Assembly: GCF_000372825.1 (NCBI RefSeq)
Contig: NZ_KB910516.1
Location: forward strand, 148,911 to 212,910
DNA length: 64,000 bases
Direction of reading: 5' to 3'
Source: Methylobacterium sp. 77
GTDB lineage: Bacteria; Pseudomonadota; Alphaproteobacteria; Rhizobiales; Beijerinckiaceae
Below are positions 8,351 through 17,495 of the stretch, one piece after another. Position 1 is the stretch's first letter. The number at the start of each line of letters is the position of its first letter. A program made the position numbers and the translations under genes. Below the pieces are notes generated by a model, which saw only the letters and a list, made by a program, of their open reading frames with translations, had not been told where the DNA came from and made no database searches.

Positions 8351-9892
8351 TCAAGCGTCGGCGGCGGCGTCAGTGGTCATTGCGTCCGTCATCCGCCAGA
8401 TGTCGGCAAGCGTCACCTCGCTGTGCCGGGCCGGTGCCTGATCCGGATGGTCGCTGCGCCAATGAGCGCCGCGGCTCTCGGTGCGGGACAGGGCCGAACT
8501 CGCGACCACCAACCCGGTGAGTGCCGCATCCGAGCCGCGTCTGGCGGCCGGTGCCAGCCGGTGCATAGCCTCGGTCAGGCCATCCGCCTCGCGCACGACG
8601 CCGACCCGGGCCTCCATCATCTCACGGATCGGAGCGATATCGTCCTCTTCATGCCGACGCGGTTCGGCCGGAACCCCGCGCCCGGGCGCGGGGATCGAGG
8701 TGATGCCCTCCGCGATCCACGGGGCGAAGGCCATCGCCTCGAGGAGAGAGTTGCTGGCGAGGCGGTTCGCGCCGTGCAGACCGGTGGAGGCGACCTCACC
8801 GCAGGCGAACAGGCCGGACACCGTGCTGGCGCCGGAGCCATCCACTTTGACGCCGCCCATGTGGTAATGCGCAGCCGGCCTGACAGGGATCGGCTGACGT
8901 TGCGGATCGATGCCGGATGAGGCGCAGAGGCCGGCCACCGTGGGAAACCGCCCGGCCATGCGGGCACCGAGCGCTCCACGGCAATCGAGGAAGACCTCCG
9001 TCCCGCGGCACCTGGCCTGGAAGATCGCACGGGCGACCACGTCGCGCGGAGCGAGATCGCCGCCGGCAATGCCTGCCATGACCGGTTGCCCGTCGGCATC
9101 GATCAGCCGCGCACCCTCGCCGCGCAGGGCCTCGGTGGCGAGCGGCATCGGATCTATTCCCACCGAGATGGCGGTGGGGTGGAACTGCACGAATTCCATG
9201 TCCCGCAACGTCGCGCCCGCACGCGCCGCGAGGGCCAAGCCGCCGCCGGTAGCCCCGCGCGGGTTGGTGGTCGAGGCGTAGAGCGCGCCGATCCCGCCGG
9301 TGGCGAGAACCACGGCGCGTGCGGCGATCCGTGCCGTCGTTCCGTCGCGCTCACAGACGATGCCGGCGACGGCGCCGTACTCGTCCTGAACGAGACCGCG
9401 CACGGTCGCGACCAGGATTTCGATGGACGGAGTCAGGGCCACCGCTTTCAGCAGCGTATCGAGCACCATCCGGCCGGTGGAATCACCGCCGGCCCGGACG
9501 ATGCGGCGGCGAGAATGCGCCGCTTCGAGCCCGAGCGCGAGGGCGCCCGAGCCATCTCGGTCGAACGGCGCACCGAGGCCGACGAGCCATTCGATGAGGC
9601 CGGGGCCGGCTTGGGCGACGCGCGCGGCGACGGCAGGGTCGGTGAGCCCTGCGCCTGCGGCTTCGGTGTCGGCCGCGTGGAGTGCCGCGTCGTCATCCTC
9701 GGCCATGGCGGCGGCGATGCCGCCCTGTGCCCAACCGGTCGCTGTGCCGCTTCCCAGAGGAGAGGCGGTAACGAGGGTGACAGGACGCGGGCTCAACCGA
9801 AGCGCCGTGGCGAGGCCGGCGACGCCGGCTCCGACCACGATGACGCGATCCGAGCCCGGAATCGCGAAGGAGAAGGGGGAATGCGCGTTCAT
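8351..9892 (-). CDS. nadB: L-aspartate oxidase
   Basis: NadB oxidises L-aspartate to iminoaspartate with FAD, the first step of de novo NAD synthesis; the unstable product is passed to NadA. The 513-residue protein has the FAD fold VVGAGVAGLATAL (about 19-31). It also has GWAQGGIAAA, the substrate-binding block EFVQFHPTA and the HYHMGGVKVD region of the succinate dehydrogenase/fumarate reductase flavoprotein family. The start ATGA overlaps the nadA stop, so the two are translationally coupled. The C-terminus is shorter than in enteric NadB but typical for alphaproteobacteria. Confidence 0.95.
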   Translation of the reverse strand: MNAHSPFSFAIPGSDRVIVVGAGVAGLATALRLSPRPVTLVTASPLGSGTATGWAQGGIAAAMAEDDDAALHAADTEAAGAGLTDPAVAARVAQAGPGLIEWLVGLGAPFDRDGSGALALGLEAAHSRRRIVRAGGDSTGRMVLDTLLKAVALTPSIEILVATVRGLVQDEYGAVAGIVCERDGTTARIAARAVVLATGGIGALYASTTNPRGATGGGLALAARAGATLRDMEFVQFHPTAISVGIDPMPLATEALRGEGARLIDADGQPVMAGIAGGDLAPRDVVARAIFQARCRGTEVFLDCRGALGARMAGRFPTVAGLCASSGIDPQRQPIPVRPAAHYHMGGVKVDGSGASTVSGLFACGEVASTGLHGANRLASNSLLEAMAFAPWIAEGITSIPAPGRGVPAEPRRHEEDDIAPIREMMEARVGVVREADGLTEAMHRLAPAARRGSDAALTGLVVASSALSRTESRGAHWRSDHPDQAPARHSEVTLADIWRMTDAMTTDAAADA

Positions 9893-10899
9893 CGCGGGCG
9901 TACCGCGAGCATGCGCTCCACCGCCGCGCGGGCACGCTCGGCGAGTTCCGGCTCCACCGTCACTTCATGGGTGAGAGTCTCCAGCGCGTGACGGATGTTC
10001 TTGAGCGACATCCGCTTCATGTGCGGGCAGAGGTTGCAGGGCTTGATGAACTCGATGTCGGGGTTGGCCGCAGCGATGTTGTCCCCCATCGAACACTCGG
10101 TGACGAGCACGACCTGACGCGGTCGCTTCTGCGTGACGAAGTTCATCATCATCGCTGTCGAGCCGGAGAAATCCGCGGCCGCCACGACGTCGGGCGGGCA
10201 TTCCGGATGGGCGATGACGGTGACGCCGGGATAGCTCTCACGGACCTCGCTGATATCGGCGGGAGTGAACTGCTCGTGCACTTCGCAATGCCCGGCCCAG
10301 GTCAGGATTTCGACCTCCGGCACCAAGACCTGGACGTTCTGCGCCAGGAACTCGTCGGGGATCATCAGGACGCGCGGCGCATTCAGCGAGCGCACCACGT
10401 CGACCGCGTTGCCGGAGGTGCAGCACACGTCCGATTCCGCCTTCACCGCGGCGGACGTGTTGACGTAGGTCACGATCGGCACGCCCGGATACTTCTCGCG
10501 CAGGCCTCGCACGTCGGCGGCGGTGATCGAGTCGGCCAGCGAACAACCGGCGCGCATGTCGGGAATCAGTACGGTCTTGCCGGGATTGAGGAGCTTGGCC
10601 GTCTCCGCCATGAAATGGACGCCGGCCAGCACGATCACGTCGGCATCCACAGTGATCGCCTCACGTGCCAGCGCCAAGCTGTCACCGACGATGTCGGACA
10701 CCGTGTGAAAGATCTCCGGTGCCTGATAATTGTGGGCGAGGATCACCGCGTTGCGGGTCTTCTTCAGTTCCAGGATCGCCGCCACGTCCTCCGCCAGAGC
10801 GGGCCACTCGATGGCCGGGATGTGCCGGCTCACGCGATCGTAGATATGGGGCAGAGGCAGGGTCGAAACCCGGTCGATCGGGAGACTGGTCGCCGCCAT
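9889..10899 (-). CDS. nadA: Quinolinate synthase
   Basis: NadA condenses iminoaspartate with dihydroxyacetone phosphate to quinolinate using a 4Fe-4S cluster. The protein shows AHNYQAPEI (about 55-63). The three cluster cysteines lie in RAGCSLAD (Cys119), DVCCTSGNAVD and NLCPHMKRM. The ATG at 10899 (336 residues) has GAGGA 8 nt upstream; the ATG at 10932 lies inside the palindromic operator and is unlikely to be used. It is first in the nadABC operon and is preceded by two NadQ-like sites around a candidate promoter. Confidence 0.95.
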   Translation of the reverse strand: MAATSLPIDRVSTLPLPHIYDRVSRHIPAIEWPALAEDVAAILELKKTRNAVILAHNYQAPEIFHTVSDIVGDSLALAREAITVDADVIVLAGVHFMAETAKLLNPGKTVLIPDMRAGCSLADSITAADVRGLREKYPGVPIVTYVNTSAAVKAESDVCCTSGNAVDVVRSLNAPRVLMIPDEFLAQNVQVLVPEVEILTWAGHCEVHEQFTPADISEVRESYPGVTVIAHPECPPDVVAAADFSGSTAMMMNFVTQKRPRQVVLVTECSMGDNIAAANPDIEFIKPCNLCPHMKRMSLKNIRHALETLTHEVTVEPELAERARAAVERMLAVRPR

Positions 10900-10915
10900 G
10901 GACGCGTCCTCATTT

Positions 10916-10932
10916 ATGCTCAATCTGAGCAT
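10916..10932. promoter_or_regulatory. NadQ-like operator 1 (nadA proximal)
   Basis: A perfect 7-3-7 palindrome, ATGCTCA-atc-TGAGCAT, lies 17 bp before the nadA start codon and just after the predicted transcription start. It shares its layout with the palindrome at 10975-10991. Its place in front of nadA and near a NadQ-like gene suggests it is the repressor site; that link is inference. Confidence 0.7.
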
Positions 10933-10942
10933 TGCGCCGACT

Positions 10943-10971
10943 AACGTAGGCGCGCGAGATGCGCTTGTCTA
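10943..10971 (-). promoter_or_regulatory. Candidate nadA promoter
   Basis: Read on the minus strand, TAGACA (10966-10971) and TACGTT (10943-10948) are 17 nt apart, resembling a sigma-70-type -35/-10 pair. The -10 is a weak match. The pair lies exactly between the two palindromes, so a bound repressor would flank the polymerase site. Confidence 0.4.
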
Positions 10972-10974
10972 GAT

Positions 10975-10991
10975 ATGCTGAGGCTGAGCAT
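10975..10991. promoter_or_regulatory. NadQ-like operator 2 (upstream of nadA promoter)
   Basis: ATGCTGA-ggc-TGAGCAT repeats the 7-3-7 layout of the first site with one mismatch between arms; two more flanking bases on each side extend the symmetry. Its centre is 59 bp from that of site 1, with the candidate promoter between them. Confidence 0.65.
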
Positions 10992-11190
10992 ATTCATTTT
11001 GCGATGCAATATCGATCGCTTGTCTCGGAGGTTCGCGCAGGGAGTTTCTCGGGTGCGAAGCGAGGTCGATCGGACCGAGGGACGTCCCCTGACAAATGCT
11101 GGCTGATAGTATTGCGCCGATCAGAGCTGTATTATTTGGAATTCATCTCGATCGACGAGAATAAGGGATGCCGAACGACGTGTGAAGTCC

Positions 11191-12201
11191 TCAGGATAAT
11201 CGTCGCGACGGCGCGAGCCGGAAACCCGGTGCGGGGCGTTCCAGCAGCACTTCGCGACGAAAACGGACGAGACGGGCCGGCCGGCCGGCGGCGCCGCTGG
11301 TGACCTCGTCGGTCTCTTCCACCAAGCCCTGTTGAGCGACGAGGCGACGGAAATTCTGCTTATGAAGGTTCGCGCCGGACAAGGCTTCGACGGTGCGCTG
11401 CAACTGGAACAGCGTGAAGGTCGGCGGCATCAGCTCGAATACCACCGGGCGATACTTGATCTTGCCGCGCAGCCGCCCGATCGCCGTCGCGAGAACGCGC
11501 CGATGATCGAAGCCCATCGGTCGGCCCGTCGTCGAAATATCGGTGGAGCAGGCTTCGCCGGCCTGTCCTTGAGCTTCAGGGATCAGCCCGGCCTCGAACA
11601 GCAGTTCGTAGCGCTCGAGAACGCGTTCCTCGTTCCAGCCCCCGCCACCGAGACCGAAGGTCAAGCCGAGCCTGTCCTCGCGGCGACGCTTCAGCTTGGA
11701 ATCGGTGGTCCCGGCGGCCCATGCCAGGAGTTTGGCCTCGATCTCATCCAACGCGGCCGGCCGGCCCGCACGCCAATCTTCCCAAGGAAGAAACGCGTAC
11801 CAGTTGCGCCACGACGCTTCGGCGGAAGCTGTCGAGCGCATCTCGCGCACCAGAGCGAGATAGGCGACCGATAGGGAGTGGAGACCACCCGAATCGTCGC
11901 CCTGCCTGTCGCGATCCCCGAAGGTGTAGAGTTGTTCGACGTAGCCAAGGCGCTGCTGTGTCTGGCGCTCGACCCAGGCGCGCAGGCCGCGCTCCAGGGT
12001 CGGATGTTCGGGCACCAGAGGGCCGGCGGGCAAACCGGTTTCGCGCCCGGTCGCTTGACCCGCGACCTGTACAGTGAGGGCACGCGGTTCGCCGTCCGTC
12101 GCCGCGACGATGACGGCGACGAGGCCGACCGCCGACGGATTGGGAAGCGCATTCGCCGCTTCCGCCGCAAGCCCGTCCTGCCTCCTCGTCACCTGTGCCA
12201 C
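11191..12201 (-). CDS. nadQ: NadQ-like transcriptional regulator of NAD synthesis (degenerate Nudix plus winged helix)
   Basis: The 336-residue protein fits the NadQ/COG4111 group, NrtR-related regulators that control nadABC in Rhizobiales. Residues about 25-110 resemble a Nudix domain (LPAGPLVPEHPTLERGL), but the catalytic REUXEE glutamates are not present, as expected for a ligand sensor. The C-terminal part (about 245-325) has the conserved ELMPPTFTLFQLQRTVEAL and the NLHKQNFRRLV helix of the NrtR-type winged helix. It lies upstream of nadA in the same direction, separated by 258 bp that hold two palindromes. It probably senses an NAD-related metabolite and represses nadABC; the ligand cannot be read from sequence. 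Confidence 0.82.
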   Translation of the reverse strand: MAQVTRRQDGLAAEAANALPNPSAVGLVAVIVAATDGEPRALTVQVAGQATGRETGLPAGPLVPEHPTLERGLRAWVERQTQQRLGYVEQLYTFGDRDRQGDDSGGLHSLSVAYLALVREMRSTASAEASWRNWYAFLPWEDWRAGRPAALDEIEAKLLAWAAGTTDSKLKRRREDRLGLTFGLGGGGWNEERVLERYELLFEAGLIPEAQGQAGEACSTDISTTGRPMGFDHRRVLATAIGRLRGKIKYRPVVFELMPPTFTLFQLQRTVEALSGANLHKQNFRRLVAQQGLVEETDEVTSGAAGRPARLVRFRREVLLERPAPGFRLAPSRRLS

Positions 12202-12275
12202 CCCCCGGTCCGCGCTTTGGTCGTCATGGCAGATTGCGCGTGGGAATCAACGCGCGGCCGGTGCCACGCATCGCC

Positions 12276-12848
12276 TCACGCCTTGCTGGGTACCGGCCGC
12301 GCCGGGTTGCCGACCACTGTCGCTCCGGGAGCCACGTCGCGGGTGACGACGGCTCCGGCACCGATGATCGCGTGATCCCCGACCGTCACGCCGGGCAGAA
12401 TCATCGCGCCGCCGCCGATCCAGACATTGCGGCCGATGGCGATGGGCCGTGCGAATTCCAGTCCGGCCTCACGCGCCTCAGCATCGCGAGGATGATCTGC
12501 CGTGAGGATCTGCACGCCCGGCCCGATCTGCGTCCTGTCTCCGATCGTCACCGTGGTGCAATCGAGGATGACGCAGTTGAAGTTCAGGAAGACGTTGGCG
12601 CCGATGCTGATGTTGAAACCGTAATCGCAATGGAAGGGCGGCCGGATCACCGCCGCCTCGCCGACCTGTGCGAAGATCTCGCGCAAGAGCACGCGGCGCT
12701 CGTCGGCCGGGCGCCCGAGCATGGCGTTGTAGCGCGCGAGCCAGACTTGGCAGGCGCGCAGGTCGGAGGCCAGTTCGGCGTCGTCAGGGTGATAGAGTTC
12801 ACCCGCGATCATCTTCTGCTTCGGGCTCCGCTCCGCCTTCGTCGTCAT
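12276..12848 (-). CDS. Maltose O-acetyltransferase-like sugar acetyltransferase
   Basis: This 190-residue left-handed beta-helix enzyme of the Maa/LacA/NodL type transfers acetyl from acetyl-CoA to a sugar hydroxyl. It has the N-terminal mac domain (KMIAGELYHPDD, about 12-23). The hexapeptide repeats contain NFNCVILD, the active-site block ILTADHPRDAEAR, and the C-terminal GAGAVVTRDVAPGATVVGNP signature. The ATG at 12848 has GGAGGGAG upstream and begins the mac domain. It precedes nadQ by 74 bp in the same direction but has no obvious link to NAD. The true acceptor is unknown. Confidence 0.85.
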   Translation of the reverse strand: MTTKAERSPKQKMIAGELYHPDDAELASDLRACQVWLARYNAMLGRPADERRVLLREIFAQVGEAAVIRPPFHCDYGFNISIGANVFLNFNCVILDCTTVTIGDRTQIGPGVQILTADHPRDAEAREAGLEFARPIAIGRNVWIGGGAMILPGVTVGDHAIIGAGAVVTRDVAPGATVVGNPARPVPSKA

Positions 12849-12987
12849 GCCGGTCTCCCTCCCTCCTCGGTGGATGCGGGGAGTAGGCCGACCGGCGGAT
12901 GGCGGCAAGGTATGCAGAGAGGATCGGCTTCCCGCGGCACCGGCTCCCGCCTAGGATGCTTCCTGTGCGGCGTATTGGAGGACAAAC

Positions 12988-13698
12988 GTGATTGGACGCG
13001 ACACCGCCCTGGGCTCGACCGTACCGGTCGATCTGAGGCTTTACGGCATCCTCGACGTGGATGTCTGCGGCGATGATGGGGCGGACCTCGCCGAGATGGC
13101 AGCCGAGGCCGTGTCCGGCGGCTGCACCCTCCTGCAGTACCGCGAGAAGGCGATCGGGAATGCGCGCGAGTCGCTGGCGCGCATACGCGCCATCAAGGAG
13201 GCGATCACCGGCACCGGAGTGCCGCTTCTCGTCAACGATCGCTGTGACCTCGCGCTTGCGGCGGAGACGGAGGGCGTCCATCTCGGCCAATCCGACCTGC
13301 ACCCGGTGGAAGCGCGACACATCCTCGGGCCACGCTCGATTATCGGGCTGACCTTGAAGTCGGGCCCTCAAGCGGACGAACTCTATCGCCTGCCCGTGGA
13401 TTATGCCTGCATCGGTGGCGTGTTCGCGACCACGAGCAAGGATAACCCCGATCCGCCGGTCGGGCTCGACGGGTTCTCCCGCATCGCCTTCCGGGCGCGT
13501 CTCGCCCGCGGGACCGGTTTCCCCGTGGGCGCGATCGCCGGCATCGATGGCAGTAATGCCGCTGCCGTCATCGTGGCGGGCGCCGACGGAATCGCCGTGA
13601 TTTCCGCGCTCTTCTCCGACCATGACGTGGAGGCGAGAGCGAGCGATCTTCGCCACCGGGTGGATTCGGCTCTCGCGGCAAGGGGCGTCACCCGTTAG
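12988..13698 (+). CDS. thiE: Thiamine phosphate synthase
   Basis: ThiE joins HMP-pyrophosphate and the thiazole phosphate to form thiamine monophosphate. The 236-residue TIM barrel shows LLQYREK (about 48), [11 protein letters not shown] (about 76-86), [16 protein letters not shown] and [11 protein letters not shown] before the phosphate-binding AIAGIDG. The start is GTG at 12988 with GGAGG 6 nt upstream. It is divergent from the acetyltransferase gene. No TPP riboswitch is visible in the 139 bp upstream. thiD follows after 128 bp with its own upstream region. Confidence 0.92.
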   Translation: MIGRDTALGSTVPVDLRLYGILDVDVCGDDGADLAEMAAEAVSGGCTLLQYREKAIGNARESLARIRAIKEAITGTGVPLLVNDRCDLALAAETEGVHLGQSDLHPVEARHILGPRSIIGLTLKSGPQADELYRLPVDYACIGGVFATTSKDNPDPPVGLDGFSRIAFRARLARGTGFPVGAIAGIDGSNAAAVIVAGADGIAVISALFSDHDVEARASDLRHRVDSALAARGVTR

Positions 13699-13826
13699 CG
13701 GGCGAACCGGCTCTCCGCCGACAAAATTCTCTAAGTCTCTGTTCTAAAATCATTTTCAAAGGAGCCGGATTTCCCCGTTTCGGCCAATGGTCTAGGGTTG
13801 GCGTAACGAGAAGGACGAGGACCGCC

Positions 13827-14633
13827 ATGATACCCATCGCCGTGACCATAGCGGGCTCCGATTCCAGCGGGGGCGCCGGAATCCAGGCCGACCTGAAGAC
13901 CTTCGCGGCACTCAAGGTCTATGGCGCCAGCGTCATCACGGCGCTCACGGCGCAGAACACCCTCGGCGTGCAGGCCATCCACGACGTTCCGGCCGATTTC
14001 ATCGCCGCGCAGATCGACAGCGTCTTCTCGGACCTCACGGTGAAGGCGGTGAAGATCGGGATGCTGTCTCAGCCCGCCGTGATCGAGGCGGTGGCCGCCG
14101 GCCTCGCCCGCCATGCCTCCCGCATCCCGATCGTGCTCGACCCGGTCATGGTGGCGACGAGCGGAGACCGGCTCATTTCGGACGATGCGGTCGAGGCCCT
14201 GCGCCGACATCTCCTTCCCCTCGCCGATCTGGTGACGCCGAACCTCCCCGAGGCCGCGACCCTGATCGATGCCGCCGTCGCGAAGAGCGAGAACGATGCC
14301 GTGGTCCAGGGACGGAAGCTTTTGGCGATGGGAGCCCGCGCCGTCCTCATCAAGGGTGGCCATGCGGAGGGGAACGAGAGCGTCGACCACCTGATGAGCG
14401 CCGACGGGACGATGCGGCGCTTCGCATCGCCACGCATCGATACCCGAAACACCCATGGTACCGGCTGTACCCTGTCCTCGGCCGTGGCCGCGGGGCTCGC
14501 GCGTGGTTTGTCCCTCACGGAGGCGGTGGCCCAGGCCAAGCGCTACGTCACCGCCGCCATCGCCGCCGCCAGGGCTGTTGCAGTCGGAAACGGGCACGGT
14601 CCCGTCCATCATTTCCATGCCCTTTGGCATTGA
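13827..14633 (+). CDS. thiD: Hydroxymethylpyrimidine/phosphomethylpyrimidine kinase
   Basis: ThiD phosphorylates HMP and then HMP phosphate to give the pyrimidine precursor that ThiE uses. The 268-residue ribokinase-family protein has [19 protein letters not shown] near the N-terminus and the C-terminal anion hole with catalytic Asp in [17 protein letters not shown]. Length is typical. The start has a purine-rich site (AAGGACGAGG) upstream. It lies beside thiE in the same direction, consistent with a shared thiamine role, although a 128-bp AT-richer gap could hold a separate promoter. Confidence 0.93.
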   Translation: MIPIAVTIAGSDSSGGAGIQADLKTFAALKVYGASVITALTAQNTLGVQAIHDVPADFIAAQIDSVFSDLTVKAVKIGMLSQPAVIEAVAAGLARHASRIPIVLDPVMVATSGDRLISDDAVEALRRHLLPLADLVTPNLPEAATLIDAAVAKSENDAVVQGRKLLAMGARAVLIKGGHAEGNESVDHLMSADGTMRRFASPRIDTRNTHGTGCTLSSAVAAGLARGLSLTEAVAQAKRYVTAAIAAARAVAVGNGHGPVHHFHALWH

Positions 14634-14739
14634 TGCGGGGGAGAAGTTGGCCCCGCTCGCCTTGCATCCGATGCGCGATTGCGTTTGAAGTACCGCACGA
14701 TCGTTCGATGTACGGAACGGCGCGATAGGTTTTGGGACA

Positions 14740-15369
14740 ATGCAAGATCAGGCGACGACGCCCGAACGGGGACGGCAGCGGGATATCCTGAACGGGGCAC
14801 AGGTTCTGTCGGGCCAGCTCGGCAAGACCATTCAACGCCTGCGCAAGGCCTATAATCTTTCGCTCTCCGAACTCGCGGAGCAATCCGGCGTCGCCAAGTC
14901 GATCATCAGCCAGATCGAGCGCAACGAGACCAACCCGACGCTGGCGACGATCTGGCGCCTGAGCCAGGCCCTCGACGTCTCGATCGAGCGGGTTCTCGCC
15001 ACCAGCGACGAGGAGCCCTTCATCGAGAAGACGTCCCGCGCCGATACGCCGATCCTGCTCTCCGACGACGGCAAGGTGCGCCTCGCCATCGTCGGTTGGA
15101 TCAAGACGGTGGAATGGCTGCAATGGTACGAGGTCACGGCCGATCCGGGCGGTGTCCTCGATTCCGATCCGCACCAGCGCGGCTCGGTGGAATCCCTCAC
15201 GGTCACCGAGGGGACGCTCGAAGTCGAAGTGGCCGGCACGTTCCAGCGGGCGCGGATCGGCGAGACCCTGCGCTACCGGTGCGACCGGCCGCACACGGTC
15301 CGCTGCGTCGGCACGGAGCCGGCCAAGGCGATCATGGTCGTGATCATGAAGGCCGCCGTCATGGAGTGA
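14740..15369 (+). CDS. XRE-family transcriptional regulator with cupin sensor domain
   Basis: The 209-residue protein has an N-terminal helix-turn-helix (about residues 28-85: LGKTIQRLRKAYNLSLSELA and SGVAKSIISQIERN). A C-terminal cupin beta-barrel (about 135-205: VTEGTLEVEVAG, IGETLRYRCDRPH) follows. This layout binds DNA and senses a small molecule; members regulate amino acid, polyamine or stress genes. No ligand can be assigned. It lies downstream of thiD after 106 bp and upstream of the RTX gene, with no clear operon partner. Confidence 0.88.
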   Translation: MQDQATTPERGRQRDILNGAQVLSGQLGKTIQRLRKAYNLSLSELAEQSGVAKSIISQIERNETNPTLATIWRLSQALDVSIERVLATSDEEPFIEKTSRADTPILLSDDGKVRLAIVGWIKTVEWLQWYEVTADPGGVLDSDPHQRGSVESLTVTEGTLEVEVAGTFQRARIGETLRYRCDRPHTVRCVGTEPAKAIMVVIMKAAVME

Positions 15370-15500
15370 GCCGGAGCACTAGCCCGGTCGGATGTCGGGC
15401 TCGCTCCGCAGACTGTGCGCGGTCGTCCAGCGTCCCTTGCGAAAAAGCCGAATCGAAATTACCGATGGGTCATTATCAGTAATCGATTGACGGTGGTGCC

Positions 15501-17438
15501 ATGCCTGTTCGCAAGTGGGGTGAGGAGCAGCGCGTCAACACCACGGTCACCGGAGACCAGACCTCGGCGGCGGTCACGGTTCTGAACAACGGTAACTTCG
15601 TCTCTGTCTGGCAGGATGGCAGCGGTTCGGTCGCGGTCCTGCGCGGACAGATGTTCGACACCACCGGACAGCCGATCGGGCGCGAGTTTCTGGTCGACAA
15701 GACCACGATCGGCGACACGCTGCCGACCATCGCGCCGCTGGCGAATGGCGGCTTCATCGTCTCCTATCAACATTATGCCTCGCCCGAGAATCAGGACCTC
15801 TACGTCTCGGTCTTCGACGCGGCGGGCGTCTATCAGAACCGGATCGTATCGACATCGTTCTCCCACCAGTTCAGTCCCGACGTGGCTCAACTCGGCAACG
15901 GGGCGGAATCGATCCTGGTCTGGGAAGATCTCGGGTCGAACAATGGCGATATCCGTGCCGCTGCATATGCCGCCGACGGAACGCTGAAGCCGTCTTTCGT
16001 CGTCAACAGCGTCGTCGAGGGGGAGCAATCCCACGCCGCGATCACGGCGGGGCCTCTGAGCATCCTCCCCGTCGCCGTCTGGAGCAGCGGCAACAGCATC
16101 AAGGGCTCGCTCCTGGGCCCTGATGGAATCATCGGGTCCGAGTTCCAGGTCAACGTTCCCACCGGCGATATCCCGATGGAACCGGATGTGGCCTATATCG
16201 GCGCCGGCCGCTTCGTGGTGACCTGGACATCGTTCAATCAGGGCAGCGGCGGCGGCATCCACGCACGCCTGTTCGGGGTCTATGGTGGGATCGCGCATCC
16301 GATCGCGAGCGAGATCTTCGTCAACGCGACCACGGAGGGCGGCGATTCCACGATCACGCCGCTGCACAATGGCGGCTTCGTGGTCTCGTGGTCCGAATCC
16401 AATTTCTTTGGCGCCGGCACCGGACCGGACACGTCCGGGTCATCGATCCACCTTCAGGCATTCGACGGTTCGGGTGCGAAGATGGGGGGCGAGACCATCG
16501 TCAACACGACGACGACGAACTCGCAGCTCAACCCGTCGGTGACGGCGCTGATGGACGACCGCGTCGTGGTGACCTGGACCGATTACAGCGGAACGGGTGG
16601 GGATGCATCGGGCACGTCCATCAAGATGCAGATCGTCGATCCGCGCGATGGACTGATCTTCGGCGCCGGTGGCGACGACGTCCTTTACGGCCACGACTTC
16701 GTCAACGACGAGATGAACGGTGGCGACGGCAACGACAAGCTCTACGGCCTCGATGGAGCGGACGCACTCTACGGCGGAGACAATAACGACCGTCTGGATG
16801 GCGGACACGGTGCCGACATGATGGTCGGCGGAACCGGTAACGACACCTACTTCGTCGACACGATCGATGACCGGATCATCGAGCGCAACGAGACCGGAAC
16901 CGACACTGTCTATTCCAGCGTGACCTACTCCTTGGCCGGACAATACGCGGAGCGCCTGTATCTCACCGGCTCCGCAGCGATCAACGCGACCGGCAACAGT
17001 CTGAACAACGTGCTCAACGGCAATACGGGAGCTAACAAACTGGTGGGCGGTGATGGCGCCGACACGTTGAATGGTGGCCTCGGCAAGGACTCGCTGTTCG
17101 GCGGAACAGGCAACGATAGCTTCGCCTTCTCCACCAAGCTCTCGTCAGCCAATGTCGACGTGATCAACGACTTCGCCAACGTGTCCGGCAACAACGACAC
17201 GATCAGGCTCGACAACGCTATTTTCACCGCGCTGATCAAGACCGGAACCCTGGCCACGGCCCTCTTCGCCGCCAACACCACCGGGACCGCGACCCAGAGC
17301 GATGACCGGATCGTCTACGAGACCGATACGGGCAACTTGTATTACGACCATGACGGGTCTGGCGGCGATGCCGGCATTCTCTTCGCCGTCCTCAAAGCCC
17401 ATCCCGCTTTGACGGCCAGCGACTTCGTCGTGTTCTGA
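15501..17438 (+). CDS. Secreted RTX (calcium-binding repeat) protein
   Basis: The 645-residue protein is probably a type I secretion substrate. Residues 1-385 hold six or more loosely repeated beta units, each with a core like NGGFVVSW followed by a short acidic loop, suggesting a beta-propeller or beta-helix. From about 390 come RTX nonapeptides such as GGDGNDKLYG, GGTGNDTYF and, near 515-535, GGDGADTLNGG and GGTGNDSFAF, which bind calcium outside the cell. The end ASDFVVF matches the small hydrophobic C-terminal signature used for type I export. There is no N-terminal signal peptide. No ABC exporter, HlyD or TolC gene is nearby. Function of the N-terminal part is unknown. Confidence 0.85.
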   Translation: MPVRKWGEEQRVNTTVTGDQTSAAVTVLNNGNFVSVWQDGSGSVAVLRGQMFDTTGQPIGREFLVDKTTIGDTLPTIAPLANGGFIVSYQHYASPENQDLYVSVFDAAGVYQNRIVSTSFSHQFSPDVAQLGNGAESILVWEDLGSNNGDIRAAAYAADGTLKPSFVVNSVVEGEQSHAAITAGPLSILPVAVWSSGNSIKGSLLGPDGIIGSEFQVNVPTGDIPMEPDVAYIGAGRFVVTWTSFNQGSGGGIHARLFGVYGGIAHPIASEIFVNATTEGGDSTITPLHNGGFVVSWSESNFFGAGTGPDTSGSSIHLQAFDGSGAKMGGETIVNTTTTNSQLNPSVTALMDDRVVVTWTDYSGTGGDASGTSIKMQIVDPRDGLIFGAGGDDVLYGHDFVNDEMNGGDGNDKLYGLDGADALYGGDNNDRLDGGHGADMMVGGTGNDTYFVDTIDDRIIERNETGTDTVYSSVTYSLAGQYAERLYLTGSAAINATGNSLNNVLNGNTGANKLVGGDGADTLNGGLGKDSLFGGTGNDSFAFSTKLSSANVDVINDFANVSGNNDTIRLDNAIFTALIKTGTLATALFAANTTGTATQSDDRIVYETDTGNLYYDHDGSGGDAGILFAVLKAHPALTASDFVVF

Positions 17439-17495
17439 CACGACGACCGCCTCCAGAGATCGCAACGCGGGAGCCTGGGACCGAACCTTCGTGCG

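Noticed and set aside
11191..12201. Active Nudix hydrolase
   Set aside because: The glutamates of the Nudix box are missing, and the protein ends in a winged helix, so a regulator is far more likely.
12849..12987. A TPP riboswitch upstream of thiE
   Set aside because: The conserved THI-box elements such as CTGAGA were not found in this short leader.
16660..17130. Tandem DNA repeats as a CRISPR array
   Set aside because: The repeats follow the protein period of RTX nonapeptides, with no constant direct repeat or spacers.
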